A stretch of 64,000 nt of DNA, from positions 186,001-250,000 of the forward strand of contig NZ_JAALCR010000006.1 in the NCBI RefSeq assembly GCF_011065895.1, read 5' to 3'. Positions 24,168-32,874 of this stretch are shown one piece after another. The stretch comes from Paludisphaera rhizosphaerae (GTDB taxonomy: Bacteria; Planctomycetota; Planctomycetia; Isosphaerales; Isosphaeraceae). The notes under the pieces are model-generated. The model was given only the letters and a program-made list of their open reading frames with translations. It was not told where the DNA came from and did not search any database. Each line of letters opens with the position of its first letter. Position 1 is the first letter of the stretch. The position numbers and the translations under genes were made by a program.

Positions 24168-24614
24168 TCACTTCGATCCCGAGAGCCCCGCCGCGAAGGC
24201 TCGCCAAAGCGCCGCCAGCGCGGCCCGATCCGCCGCCGAGACCTCCGCATCGGCCTTCCCTTCCGGGACGACCGCCGCGAAGGCCGGCGCCACCGCCTTG
24301 TCGAACAGCGCGACCCGCCCGGCCGTCCAGGCCTCGGTCACCACCCCCAGCGCGTCGACTGGGCCCTTTCCTGCCTCGAGGGCCTCGGCCCCCTTGATCC
24401 ACGCGGCCGCATAAGCGGTCGCCAGCGTCTTGGGATAAGTCCGCCCCGTCGCCCTGATGCTGACGACCGCCGCCGGCTCCGCCGGTTTGGACCGATACTC
24501 CGATAGCCCGAACCCCACGGAGATCAACGCCGCGGCGGCGGCCAACTTCGGCCCCCAACTCCGCGCGGCCCCACCGACGACGCCCAGCGTGGAGAGAATT
24601 TGCGTGAACGTCAT
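24168..24614 (-). CDS. Membrane-anchored protein of unknown function
   Basis: 148 residues from ATG at 24614 (MTFTQILSTLG). The first 45 residues carry one or two weak hydrophobic segments (LSTLGVVGGAARSW, LAAAAALISVGFGL), which suggests an anchor or signal. The remainder is Ala-rich and helical (TYPKTLATAYAAAWIKGAEA) without recognised motifs. It follows the HTH gene and precedes the peptidase gene in the transcript. A longer frame to 24737 has no support. Confidence 0.55.
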   Translation of the reverse strand: MTFTQILSTLGVVGGAARSWGPKLAAAAALISVGFGLSEYRSKPAEPAAVVSIRATGRTYPKTLATAYAAAWIKGAEALEAGKGPVDALGVVTEAWTAGRVALFDKAVAPAFAAVVPEGKADAEVSAADRAALAALWRAFAAGLSGSK

Positions 24615-24765
24615 GACGAGGAACTCCTGTTGCGAATACGGGATGACACGGCGGACGGACATCCTCCTCATGGGCTGGGGCGAGACCCAGCCCAGAGGAA
24701 CCGTCGCTAGCATCATGCTGGGGCTCGGCCCAGCCATTCTTGAATGCGATATCCCGAATCAGGGA

Positions 24766-25419
24766 TTATCGCGGCGTGTGCGGGGTTGCGTTGGAGGGAC
24801 CGTCGTCTCGAATGCGGCGGTCCGCGAACTTCCGGGCCCGGCGTTGGCGGCGGGTTTCGACCGCGGGACCGGCGTCCGTCGTCTGCGTGACGATCGGGTC
24901 GGCGGGTCGGCTGGGCTCGGGTTGAGGGTCGGTCTCGGGGTCGCGTTTCATGGAGGCGTGGCTGTCCATCCCCGACGCCGAGCAGACCATGCAGCAGAGG
25001 AGCGAGCCTGTTTCGAGCGGCCCGCGATGCGGGCATTCCGAGGTCGGCGTGAGCGGGCCGATCGGGAAGAGCGGGACCAGTTCCAGCCACCAGGGCGTCC
25101 GCGGCGCAGCGGTCCTGGAAGGCGAGCCTTCCTCACTCGCCTCGGATTCCCGTGGCTGCAAAGTTGTTAGGGCGGCGACATCCTGTTCGCGGGATGCGTC
25201 CAGCTCGCGGGCACGGGCCAGAGCCCGCCGCACGAGTTGAACGCTCACGCCGGCAGCCTCGGCGATCGCCGAGGTCGACTTCCCCTCCTGGTGAAGCCGA
25301 AGCCACTCCTGGTCGCGAAACTCACGGGCCTCGCCGGTCGCCCGCCGTCGCTTCATCGTCTTGCCCATCGGACGTCTCCCCCTCGGCCCGCCCGGCCCTC
25401 GGTCGACGTCTATCTCCAT
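24766..25419 (-). CDS. Helix-turn-helix protein with Cys cluster, first gene of the phage block
   Basis: Up to 217 residues; ATG at 25419 was kept, with MGKTMKRRR at 25368 as a good alternative. Around residues 45-70 STSAIAEAAGVSVQLVRRAL is a clear helix-turn-helix of the MerR/sigma-region-4-like or small-terminase type. A Cys/His group (SECPHRG...LLCCMVCSASG) near 128-150 could bind zinc. The C-terminus is basic (RRQRRARKFADRR). It is the most upstream gene of the block, so it may regulate it or recognise packaging DNA. An AT-rich palindrome lies 43 bases upstream. Confidence 0.6.
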   Translation of the reverse strand: MEIDVDRGPGGPRGRRPMGKTMKRRRATGEAREFRDQEWLRLHQEGKSTSAIAEAAGVSVQLVRRALARARELDASREQDVAALTTLQPRESEASEEGSPSRTAAPRTPWWLELVPLFPIGPLTPTSECPHRGPLETGSLLCCMVCSASGMDSHASMKRDPETDPQPEPSRPADPIVTQTTDAGPAVETRRQRRARKFADRRIRDDGPSNATPHTPR

Positions 25420-25713
25420 TAGGGCCTACGATTTCGATTGCGGTTTTGCAACTCCCTCCGCAAAATTCGCAAATTTTCTCAACTTCAATCAGGGCAAGGA
25501 GTAATGATTTCAAAAAATGAGCCGACAGGGAAACTTGATCGGCCTGCGGTGAGTTTATGGGGCACAATCCAGGTGTGTCGCGAGGACCCAGGACGGCCTG
25601 GGCCTGCCGCCGACGACGAGAGCGCAACAGCAGATAATGCAGGCCCGCCCGGCCCTCGCTCGATGTCGTCGGAACGTGAGATGAGATTGAGCTTTAGAGA
25701 CGCCCGAGGTGGG
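25420..25713. other. Non-coding gap at the right border of the phage block
   Basis: Between the HTH gene and the uvrA stop. It holds the palindrome above and an AT-richer stretch. A short frame with a CEFCGGSC motif crosses it, but its third codon positions are AT-rich and it lacks a start near the motif. No tRNA or attachment-site repeat was recognised. Confidence 0.5.
25462..25477. promoter_or_regulatory. AT-rich perfect palindrome, operator candidate
   Basis: AAAATT-CGCA-AATTTT is a perfect 6-4-6 inverted repeat in a notably AT-rich patch (about 25440-25560) of an otherwise G+C-rich window. It lies just upstream of the HTH gene that heads the phage-like block, where a promoter and operator would be expected. 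Confidence 0.45.
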
Positions 25714-28700
25714 TCAGAGTTCCGCCGCCGTCCTGAGCCGGGAACGCCCAGCCCGACGGCTCAGCGACTCCACGGCCTTCACAAGGAAGGCGTCGAACGC
25801 GGGCGTCTGGAAGTCGTCCAGCGCGTGCCCGGTGATGATGATCTCCTGGCCGCCGGCGTCGTTGCCGACCTTCAGCCGGGGAGCGTCTGAGAGCACCGGG
25901 GTCGGTCCGTCGTGGAACGGGATGAGCTTCAGGGACGCGGCCAACGTCTTTTCCTGAAAGGTGTTGCGCGGGAGGCGGAACCGCATCGTCAACACCCATT
26001 CGCCGGCCGTATTCGCCTGGAAGAAGGTCCTGGCCGACTCATCCTCCGGCCCCTTGAAGGGGATCTTCACCATCGACCGTTCGTTCCACTGGGTCGACAT
26101 AAAGCCTTCGCCGGCCAGCTCTTCAATCCGGTCAACGACCTTCGCGAGGATCTGCCCGTCCCACCGAACGGGCTTGCCGTTGCGGGAAGTCCGCTCCTCG
26201 ACGTGCCACTTCCGGCCGTCGCGTTCCCAGGGGGCGAGAGCCGTCTCAGGCGCGATCGAGACCGCCTCGGCGGCGACTTTCCCCCTCTTTTTCGAGCCCG
26301 TTTTCTTGGGCTCGGTCTGGGCTTTAAGCCCTTCGGCTTCAGCCTTTGCGGCGAGCCGGGCGGCCTTGGCCTCGGCGGCCGCCTTCTTGGCGGCCTCCTT
26401 GGGGTCGAACCGCTCACGCTCGGCGAACGGGCCGGCCTTCAGCAACGGGCCGAGGAACTTCCAGGTGTACCCCTTCCCGCACGCGGCGATGACCTCCGGC
26501 GGGCCCTCCGCGACGATCTCGCCGCCCCCCCGGCCGGCCTCGGGCCCGAGGTCGATGACCCAGTCGGAAGTCTTGATGACGTCAAGGTTATGCTCGATCA
26601 CGACGACCGTGTTGCCCAGGTCCGCCAGGCGGTGAATCACGTCCAGCAGCTTGCGGACGTCGTCCACGTGCAGACCCGTCGTCGGCTCATCGAGGACGTA
26701 GAGGGTCCGACCAGTGTCAGGCCGGGACAACTCGGAGGCCAACTTCACGCGCTGGGCTTCGCCCCCGGAGAGGGTCGGGGCGGACTGACCGAGGGGCAGG
26801 TAGCCGAGCCCAACATCGTGCAGCGTCTGGAGGATGCGGCGAATTCGAGGCACCTTCTCGAAGAGGGAGAGCGCCTCGTCGACGGACATGTCGAGTACGT
26901 CTGAAATGGCTTTGCCGCGGAAGGTTACGGCGAGAACCTCGGCCGTGAACCGCCTCCCCTTGCAGGAGTCGCACGGCACCCAGACATCGGGCAAGAAGTG
27001 CATCTCAATGCGCTTTTGCCCGGCGCCTTCGCAGGCCTCGCAGCGACCGCCGGGCATGTTGAAGCTGAACCGGCGGGCGGTGTAGCCCCGGACCTTGGCC
27101 TCGGGGAGCTTGGCGTAGAGTTCGCGGATCAGGTCGAAGGCACCCGAATATGTTGCGGCCGTTGAGTTTGGGGTTCCGCCGAGGGGCGACTGATCGACGC
27201 GGATCACCTTGTCGACCTGGCCCAGTCCGGCTACCTCTTCGACGGCCCCGGGGCACACCTGGGCCCGGTGGAGCGTCTTGGCGGCGGTCTTCCAGAGGAC
27301 GTCCTCAACGAGCGTGCTCTTGCCCGATCCCGAGACGCCGGTGACGACCGTCACAACTCCAAGCGGGATACGGACATCCAGATCCTTCAGGTTGTTGTGG
27401 CGGGCTCCCTTGATCTCGATCGCCTCGACCCCGGAATCGGGTCCGGCCGGCCGACGGTTGGTCGTCACGGGGATCGCCTTCGATCCGCTCAAGTACTCAC
27501 CCGTCAACGACTTGGGATCTTTGGCGACCTTGTTGGGCGGGCCTGCCGCGGTCACCTCGCCGCCGAACCGACCCGAGCCGGGGCCGAAGTCGACCAGGGC
27601 GTCGGCGGCCTCGATCACCTCGCGGTCGTGTTCGACCATGACCACGGTATTGCCGAGGTCCCGCAGTCGCTTTAAAGCCCCTAGCAGCCTGCCGTTATCG
27701 CGAGGGTGCAGGCCGATCGTCGGCTCGTCCAGGACGTACAGGACGCCCGTCAGGCCGCTGCCGATCTGGCTGGCCAGCCGGATGCGCTGGGATTCGCCGC
27801 CGGATAAAGTAGGCGTGCTTCGGGCCAGCGAGAGATAGTCCAGGCCGACCTCGTTGAGGAATGACAGCCGCTCGCGGACTTCGCGGATCAGGTCTCCGGC
27901 TATATGTTTATGTTGATCGGTCAGGTTCAGGCCATCGAAGAAGGCGAGCGCCTGGCCCAGCGGCAGGCGGCTTATTTGATCCAGGGTGAGGCCCTCGAAG
28001 CGGACGGCCGCGGCGTCGTCGCGGAGGCGGGCGCCCATGCACGAGGCGCACGGGACGTCGTCGACGAGGCCCTGGAGCCGCCAGCGGTACTGGAAGGAGA
28101 CCCTCCCTGCTTCCTCGATGGCTGGGAAGAGCCCCTTGTACTGGAACTTGAAGCCGGGCAAGTCTTTAGCGTCGGGGATCTCGTACCAGACGTCGGGTCG
28201 GCCGTGGAGGATCGTTCGGCGGTGTCGGCCTTCCAGGTCGTCGAAGGGAGTGTCCAGGTCGATTCCCTCGGCGGCGGCGAGAGTCTCGATCATTCGCCCG
28301 AAAGTCCGGTTCTCATGGAACTTGGGCCAAACCATCACGGCCCCGTCGCGGAGCGACCGCGAGGGATCGGGGATGAGGACGGCGGGATTCGCCCCCTGCT
28401 GGACGCCGAGCCCCTCGCAGACGGGGCACCAGCCCAGCGGATTGTTAAAGGAGAAGTGGTGCGGGGAGAGTTCCTCGAAGCTCCGGCCGCAGCCGTCGCA
28501 GGCGCGGTGCTGGCTGTAACGATCGACGGGCCATTTGGTTTCGTCGACGTCGTCGGCCACCCGGGCGACCAGGACGACCCCCTTGCCCAGGTCGAGCGCG
28601 GCCTCCACCGCATCGGCCAGCCGCGAGCGCGTGGCCCGGCGGACGACGGCCCGGTCGACGACCACCTCCACCTGGTGCTTGCGGCGTCGGCTTAATTTAG

Positions 28701-31700
28701 GAGGCGAGTCGAGATCGATGGTCTGGCCGTCGACCCGGGCGCGGGCGAACCCCGAACCTTTGAGAACAGCCCAGAGGTCGTCGTAACTCTCATTGTCACG
28801 CCGATCTACGGGGGCCATGACGTGGATCCGCGAGCCCTCGGGGAGCTGCAAAATCTTCTCGATGATCTCGTCGGCAGTCTGCGAGCCGATCTCCAGGCCG
28901 CAGGTCGGGCAGTAGGGCTTTCCTAATCTGGCGACGAGGATACGGAGATAGTCGTGGATCTCGGTGACGGTGCCGACGGTCGAGCGGGGGCTCTTGCTGG
29001 TGGTCTTCTGTTCGATGCTGACGGCCGGCGAGAGGCCGGTGATCTTCTCCACGCGGGGCTTGGGGAGCGGGGCGAGAAACTGGCGGGCGTAGCTGGAAAG
29101 GCTTTCGACGTAACGCCTTTGGCCTTCGGCGTAGAGGGTGTCGATGGCCATGGAGCTTTTGCCGGAGCCGCTGGGGCCGCTGCAGACGGTCATCTTGTTG
29201 CGGGGGATGTCCAGGTCCACCCCCTTGAGGTTGTGCTGGCGGGCGCCCCGGACGGAGATCTGGTCGAAGCCCGACTCGGCTGTCTTCGCCCCCCTGCCCT
29301 TGCCTTTCTTGACCGTCGCCGCATGTCCCACGCGGCGTTTGGGATCGGGATTGAGGACCCGCGCCAGGGCGGCTCCCGTATGGCTTTCCTTGACCTTCGC
29401 CACGACCTCGGGAGGGCCCTGGGCGATGACCCGGCCGCCGCCGGCGCCCCCTTCGGGGCCCATGTCGATGAGCCAGTCGGCCGTCTTGACGACGTCCAGG
29501 TTGTGCTCGACGACCACCACCGTATTGCCCCGCGTGGTGAAGCCGTGGAGCACGTTGAGGAGCTTGCGCACGTCCTCGAAGTGGAGCCCCGTCGTCGGCT
29601 CGTCGAGGATGTAAAGCGTTTTTCCGGTGCCCTTTCGGACAAGCTCGCGGGCCAGCTTGATGCGCTGGGCTTCGCCCCCGGAGAGGGTCGGCGAGGGCTG
29701 GCCGAGCTTGAGGTAATCCAGCCCGACGTCGTGCAGGGTCTGGAGCATCCCGGCGATCTTGGGGACGTTGGCGAAGTGCTCGAGCGCCTCCTGCACGTCC
29801 ATGTCCAGCACGTCGCTGATGGACTTCCCTTTGTAGCGGACGTGCAGGGTTTCCCTTGTAAACCGACGGCCCTCGCAGACCGGACAAACCACCCAGACGT
29901 CCGCGAGGAAATCCATCTCAAGCTTATTTGAGCCGTTCCCCTCGCAGGCCTCGCAGCGCCCGCCGGCGACGTTGAAGCTGAACCGGCCGGGCTGGTAACC
30001 GCGGGCCCGGGAGTCCGGCAGCTTGGTGTAGAGGTCGCGGATCAGGTCCCACAACTTGATATAGGTTGCGGGGTTGGAGCGAGGCGTCCGGCCGATGGGG
30101 GACTGATCGATGTCGATGACCTTGTCGAGCTGATCGATCCCGTCGATCCCGTCGTGCTCGCCGGGGGTCGATTGAGCCCCATTCAGTTGGCGGGACAAAG
30201 CATCCCGCAAAATGTCCGAAACTAATGAACTTTTGCCAGAACCGGACACGCCCGTTACGCAAATGAACACGCCCAGGGGGAAGGAAACGTCAATTCCCTT
30301 GAGGTTGTTCTGCCGGGCGCCTCGAATCACCAACTCTCGACCGTCCGGGAGGCGTCGCTGGGGGGGAATTTCGATCTTCGAGCGGCCGGCGAGGTAGGCC
30401 CCGGTCAGGCTTTCGCGGGCCTTCTCGATGGTCTTCAAGTCCCCCTGGGCGACGACCTCGCCCCCCTTCACGCCGGGGCCGGGGCCGAAGTCGACGAGCC
30501 AGTCGGCGGCGCGCATGGTGTCCTCGTCGTGCTCGACGACGATGACGGTGTTGCCGACGTCCCGCAATCGCTGTAAAGCCCCAATCAACCTGTCGTTATC
30601 GCGAGCATGCAGGCCGATGGAGGGCTCGTCCAGGATGTACAGGACCCCCACCAGGCCGGCGCCAACCTGGCTGGCCAGCCGGATGCGCTGGGCTTCACCG
30701 CCGGAGAGGGTGGGGGCTGCGCGGTCGAGGGTCAAGTAGTGGAGGCCGACGTCGTTGAGGAAGCCCAGCCGGCCGCGGATCTCCTTGAGCAACTCCTCGG
30801 CGATGGTGGCCGAGACGGGGTCCAGGGGCGTCGCCGCAAGGTCGGTTTCCACGGCCAGTTGCGACGAGGGGTCGGCGAGTCCGTCGAAGAAGGTCTTGGC
30901 CTGGCCGATGGGCCTGGCGGAAAGCTCGACGATGGTCTTGCCGCCGACGCGGACGGCCCGGGCGCGGGGGTTGAGGCGGGCGCCTTGGCATTCGGGGCAG
31001 ACCATCGTCCGCATGTAAGGTTCGAGCTGGAGCCGGGTTGGGCCGCCGCCGGAGGTCTTGTAGCGGTCGAGGAGGTCGTTGGCGACGCCCGTCCATTTCT
31101 CGGGGTGGGCCCAGACCTTCCCCTTGGTCTTCCAGTGGCAGACGACGACGCGGTCGCCGGTGCCGTAAAGCCAGATCCGCTTGTGCTTTTCGTCGAGCTT
31201 ACTCCAGGGGCCCTTGAGCATGGCGCCGGCGGGGGGGCCGTCGGGGTCGGACTCAATATTGCGGGCCACAGCCTCGAAGATGTGCTTGCGCCATTTGCCG
31301 ATCCCCTTCACCGCGCCGAGTGGTGCGATGGCCCCGTCCCAGACGGAGAGCGATGTATCGGGGACGAGGAGGTCGGGGTCGAAGTCGTGGCGGACGCCCA
31401 GGCCGTCGCAGGCGGGGCACATCCCCTGGGGGTTGTTGAAGCTGAAGAGCTGGGGGCTGGGCGGGTCGAAGCCGATGCCGCAGTAAGTGCAGGCGTAGTG
31501 GGCGGATAGGACGAGGTCCGGCTGGCCCTCAACGGCGATGACGAGGGTCCCTTCACCCAGTTTGAGGGCCTGTTCCACGGCCTCGGCCAGCCGGCCGCGG
31601 GCGTTCTCAGCGGTCGTGGCCTTGAGGCGGTCGACGACGACCTCGATGTCGTGCTTGATCTGCCGGTCGAGGCGGAGGTCGTCGGAGAGGCTGTGGATCT

Positions 31701-32250
31701 GGCCGTCCACCCGGGCGCGGACGTAGCCGGCCTTGGCCAGGTCGACGAACAGGTCCTTGTACTCCCCCTTCTGGCCGCGAATGACGGGAGCCAATACGCT
31801 GAAAGGAGTTCCGGCGGGGAGGTCCAGGATCCGGGCGACGATCTGCTCGCGGGTCTGGGCGGCGACGGGGCGGTCGCAGTTGGGGCAATGGCCGATCCCC
31901 ACGCGGGCGAAGAGGACGCGGAGGTAGTCGTTGATCTCCGTGATCGTCCCCACGGTGGAGCGTGGGTTGCGCCCGCCGGTCTTCTGCTGGATCGAGATGG
32001 AGGGAGACAACCCCTCGATCCGGTCCACGTCGGGTTTGGGCATCTGGCCCAAAAATTGGCGGGCGTAGCTGGAAAGGCTCTCGACGTATCGTCTTTGGCC
32101 TTCAGCATATAAGGTGTCAAACGCGAGCGAGCTTTTGCCCGACCCGGACACCCCCGTCAAGCAGATCAGCCGCCCTCGCGGCAAGGTCAGCGACACGTCG
32201 CGGAGGTTGTGCTCCCGCGCTCCACGGACCACCACGTCGGATGCCGCCAT
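25714..32250 (-). CDS. uvrA: Tandem-duplicated UvrA (double excinuclease subunit A) with C-terminal extension
   Basis: 2178 residues from ATG at 32250 (MAASDVVVRG). The longer frame to 32544 runs through two repeat elements and the promoter and was rejected. Two complete UvrA units are fused: each has two ABC ATPases, with Walker A near residues 33 (GVSGSGKSS), 665, 1023 (GPSGSGKSS) and 1635. LSGGE signatures lie near 515, 855, 1485 and 1827, and zinc modules (CEACEGNG, CPVCEGRRF and others) are present in both halves. A basic Ala/Lys linker and a further 200 residues of unknown fold follow from about 1937. UvrA scans DNA for damage as a dimer; here the dimer would be intramolecular. Double-length UvrA proteins are known from planctomycetes and some other phyla. 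All motifs look intact. Confidence 0.93.
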   Translation of the reverse strand: MAASDVVVRGAREHNLRDVSLTLPRGRLICLTGVSGSGKSSLAFDTLYAEGQRRYVESLSSYARQFLGQMPKPDVDRIEGLSPSISIQQKTGGRNPRSTVGTITEINDYLRVLFARVGIGHCPNCDRPVAAQTREQIVARILDLPAGTPFSVLAPVIRGQKGEYKDLFVDLAKAGYVRARVDGQIHSLSDDLRLDRQIKHDIEVVVDRLKATTAENARGRLAEAVEQALKLGEGTLVIAVEGQPDLVLSAHYACTYCGIGFDPPSPQLFSFNNPQGMCPACDGLGVRHDFDPDLLVPDTSLSVWDGAIAPLGAVKGIGKWRKHIFEAVARNIESDPDGPPAGAMLKGPWSKLDEKHKRIWLYGTGDRVVVCHWKTKGKVWAHPEKWTGVANDLLDRYKTSGGGPTRLQLEPYMRTMVCPECQGARLNPRARAVRVGGKTIVELSARPIGQAKTFFDGLADPSSQLAVETDLAATPLDPVSATIAEELLKEIRGRLGFLNDVGLHYLTLDRAAPTLSGGEAQRIRLASQVGAGLVGVLYILDEPSIGLHARDNDRLIGALQRLRDVGNTVIVVEHDEDTMRAADWLVDFGPGPGVKGGEVVAQGDLKTIEKARESLTGAYLAGRSKIEIPPQRRLPDGRELVIRGARQNNLKGIDVSFPLGVFICVTGVSGSGKSSLVSDILRDALSRQLNGAQSTPGEHDGIDGIDQLDKVIDIDQSPIGRTPRSNPATYIKLWDLIRDLYTKLPDSRARGYQPGRFSFNVAGGRCEACEGNGSNKLEMDFLADVWVVCPVCEGRRFTRETLHVRYKGKSISDVLDMDVQEALEHFANVPKIAGMLQTLHDVGLDYLKLGQPSPTLSGGEAQRIKLARELVRKGTGKTLYILDEPTTGLHFEDVRKLLNVLHGFTTRGNTVVVVEHNLDVVKTADWLIDMGPEGGAGGGRVIAQGPPEVVAKVKESHTGAALARVLNPDPKRRVGHAATVKKGKGRGAKTAESGFDQISVRGARQHNLKGVDLDIPRNKMTVCSGPSGSGKSSMAIDTLYAEGQRRYVESLSSYARQFLAPLPKPRVEKITGLSPAVSIEQKTTSKSPRSTVGTVTEIHDYLRILVARLGKPYCPTCGLEIGSQTADEIIEKILQLPEGSRIHVMAPVDRRDNESYDDLWAVLKGSGFARARVDGQTIDLDSPPKLSRRRKHQVEVVVDRAVVRRATRSRLADAVEAALDLGKGVVLVARVADDVDETKWPVDRYSQHRACDGCGRSFEELSPHHFSFNNPLGWCPVCEGLGVQQGANPAVLIPDPSRSLRDGAVMVWPKFHENRTFGRMIETLAAAEGIDLDTPFDDLEGRHRRTILHGRPDVWYEIPDAKDLPGFKFQYKGLFPAIEEAGRVSFQYRWRLQGLVDDVPCASCMGARLRDDAAAVRFEGLTLDQISRLPLGQALAFFDGLNLTDQHKHIAGDLIREVRERLSFLNEVGLDYLSLARSTPTLSGGESQRIRLASQIGSGLTGVLYVLDEPTIGLHPRDNGRLLGALKRLRDLGNTVVMVEHDREVIEAADALVDFGPGSGRFGGEVTAAGPPNKVAKDPKSLTGEYLSGSKAIPVTTNRRPAGPDSGVEAIEIKGARHNNLKDLDVRIPLGVVTVVTGVSGSGKSTLVEDVLWKTAAKTLHRAQVCPGAVEEVAGLGQVDKVIRVDQSPLGGTPNSTAATYSGAFDLIRELYAKLPEAKVRGYTARRFSFNMPGGRCEACEGAGQKRIEMHFLPDVWVPCDSCKGRRFTAEVLAVTFRGKAISDVLDMSVDEALSLFEKVPRIRRILQTLHDVGLGYLPLGQSAPTLSGGEAQRVKLASELSRPDTGRTLYVLDEPTTGLHVDDVRKLLDVIHRLADLGNTVVVIEHNLDVIKTSDWVIDLGPEAGRGGGEIVAEGPPEVIAACGKGYTWKFLGPLLKAGPFAERERFDPKEAAKKAAAEAKAARLAAKAEAEGLKAQTEPKKTGSKKRGKVAAEAVSIAPETALAPWERDGRKWHVEERTSRNGKPVRWDGQILAKVVDRIEELAGEGFMSTQWNERSMVKIPFKGPEDESARTFFQANTAGEWVLTMRFRLPRNTFQEKTLAASLKLIPFHDGPTPVLSDAPRLKVGNDAGGQEIIITGHALDDFQTPAFDAFLVKAVESLSRRAGRSRLRTAAEL

Positions 32251-32286
32251 CCCTGGAACGCCCTCCCTCACTCCTGGGCGCAGCGA

Positions 32287-32339
32287 GGGGGACAGTCCCC
32301 ATTTCGCTCCGCGGACTCCGCCAAATGGGGACAGTCCCC
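32287..32339. repeat. Paired GGGGACAGTCCCC palindromes
   Basis: Two copies of the self-complementary GGGGACAGTCCCC stand in inverted arrangement around ATTTCG...CCAAAT, forming a larger hairpin. It belongs to the same REP-like theme as 315-477 and lies in the uvrA leader. Confidence 0.75.
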
Positions 32340-32380
32340 GGCTCTGTACCCTGCGACCTGAACGGATCTCAAGGAGGGTT

Positions 32381-32410
32381 ACTATACAACCGTCTTCCTG
32401 AACTTGTCCA
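32381..32410 (-). promoter_or_regulatory. Sigma-70-type promoter for uvrA
   Basis: On the minus strand TGGACA (five of six bases of the -35 consensus, 32410-32405) is followed after 18 bases by TATAGT (five of six of the -10, 32386-32381). Transcription would start near 32374, about 124 bases ahead of the uvrA ATG, so the GGGGACAGTCCCC palindromes would lie in the leader RNA. Confidence 0.55.
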
Positions 32411-32485
32411 GTGAGTGGTGTCGATTTTGGGGGATTCGCGGGGTGTGAGGATAGGGCCGTCGGAGGGACTGGCGATCCCCGATTC

Positions 32486-32563
32486 GTAGGGGCACCCCTC
32501 GTGGGTGCCCTGATCGCCGTGGACGTCCGATGGCGATCGGGCACCCAGGAGGGGTGCCCCTAC
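32486..32563. repeat. Inverted-repeat element, GTAGGGGCGCCCC family, copy 2
   Basis: GTAGGGGCACCCCTCGTGGG and its near-perfect inverse bracket about 25 bases containing GGACGTCCGATGGCGATCGG. Shortest of the three copies; it lies upstream of the uvrA promoter. Confidence 0.82.
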
Positions 32564-32753
32564 CCCGATGGGTGCAGCCTCAAGGTGAAACACACTCTAT
32601 AGAGAGAGTGATTACTCCGTGAGCGGCCACGATGGCCACGATGGGGCCTGGAGGTTGTGGCCGGCGCAAGGTGTGATGGATGAAGGAGATAGTTAAGGTT
32701 TTTTGTTTCTGGCCACGATCTGGGGGATGTTGAGAGAGCGTAGGAAGAAGAGA

Positions 32754-32779
32754 GAAGGCTCGCCGATCGACGAGCCTTC
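32754..32779 (-). terminator. Rho-independent-like terminator
   Basis: GAAGGCTCG and CGAGCCTTC form a 9-base stem with an 8-base loop. On the minus strand it is followed by the T/C-rich TCTCTTCTTCC, about 95 bases after the stop of the hypothetical gene at 32875-33636. The rest of the 32564-32874 gap holds a small CACTCT...AGAGTG palindrome (32593-32610) and nothing else recognised. Confidence 0.55.
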
Positions 32780-32874
32780 AGGGATGGAATGTGGCGGTGG
32801 TCGTGGCCGGCGGGGACGTCCCGGATGCGGGATGAGTCCTGACTGGGGTTTCGGTCGGGAAGACCCGTCGAGGC

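Noticed and set aside
25322-25627. Small frame with CEFCGGSC motif
   Set aside because: Third codon positions around the motif are AT-rich unlike all real genes here, it lacks a nearby start, and it overlaps the HTH gene; the AT-rich palindrome explains the sequence better.
32251-32544. N-terminal extension of UvrA by 98 residues
   Set aside because: It crosses two palindromic repeats and the promoter and reads as repeat-derived peptide; UvrA normally begins as at 32250.
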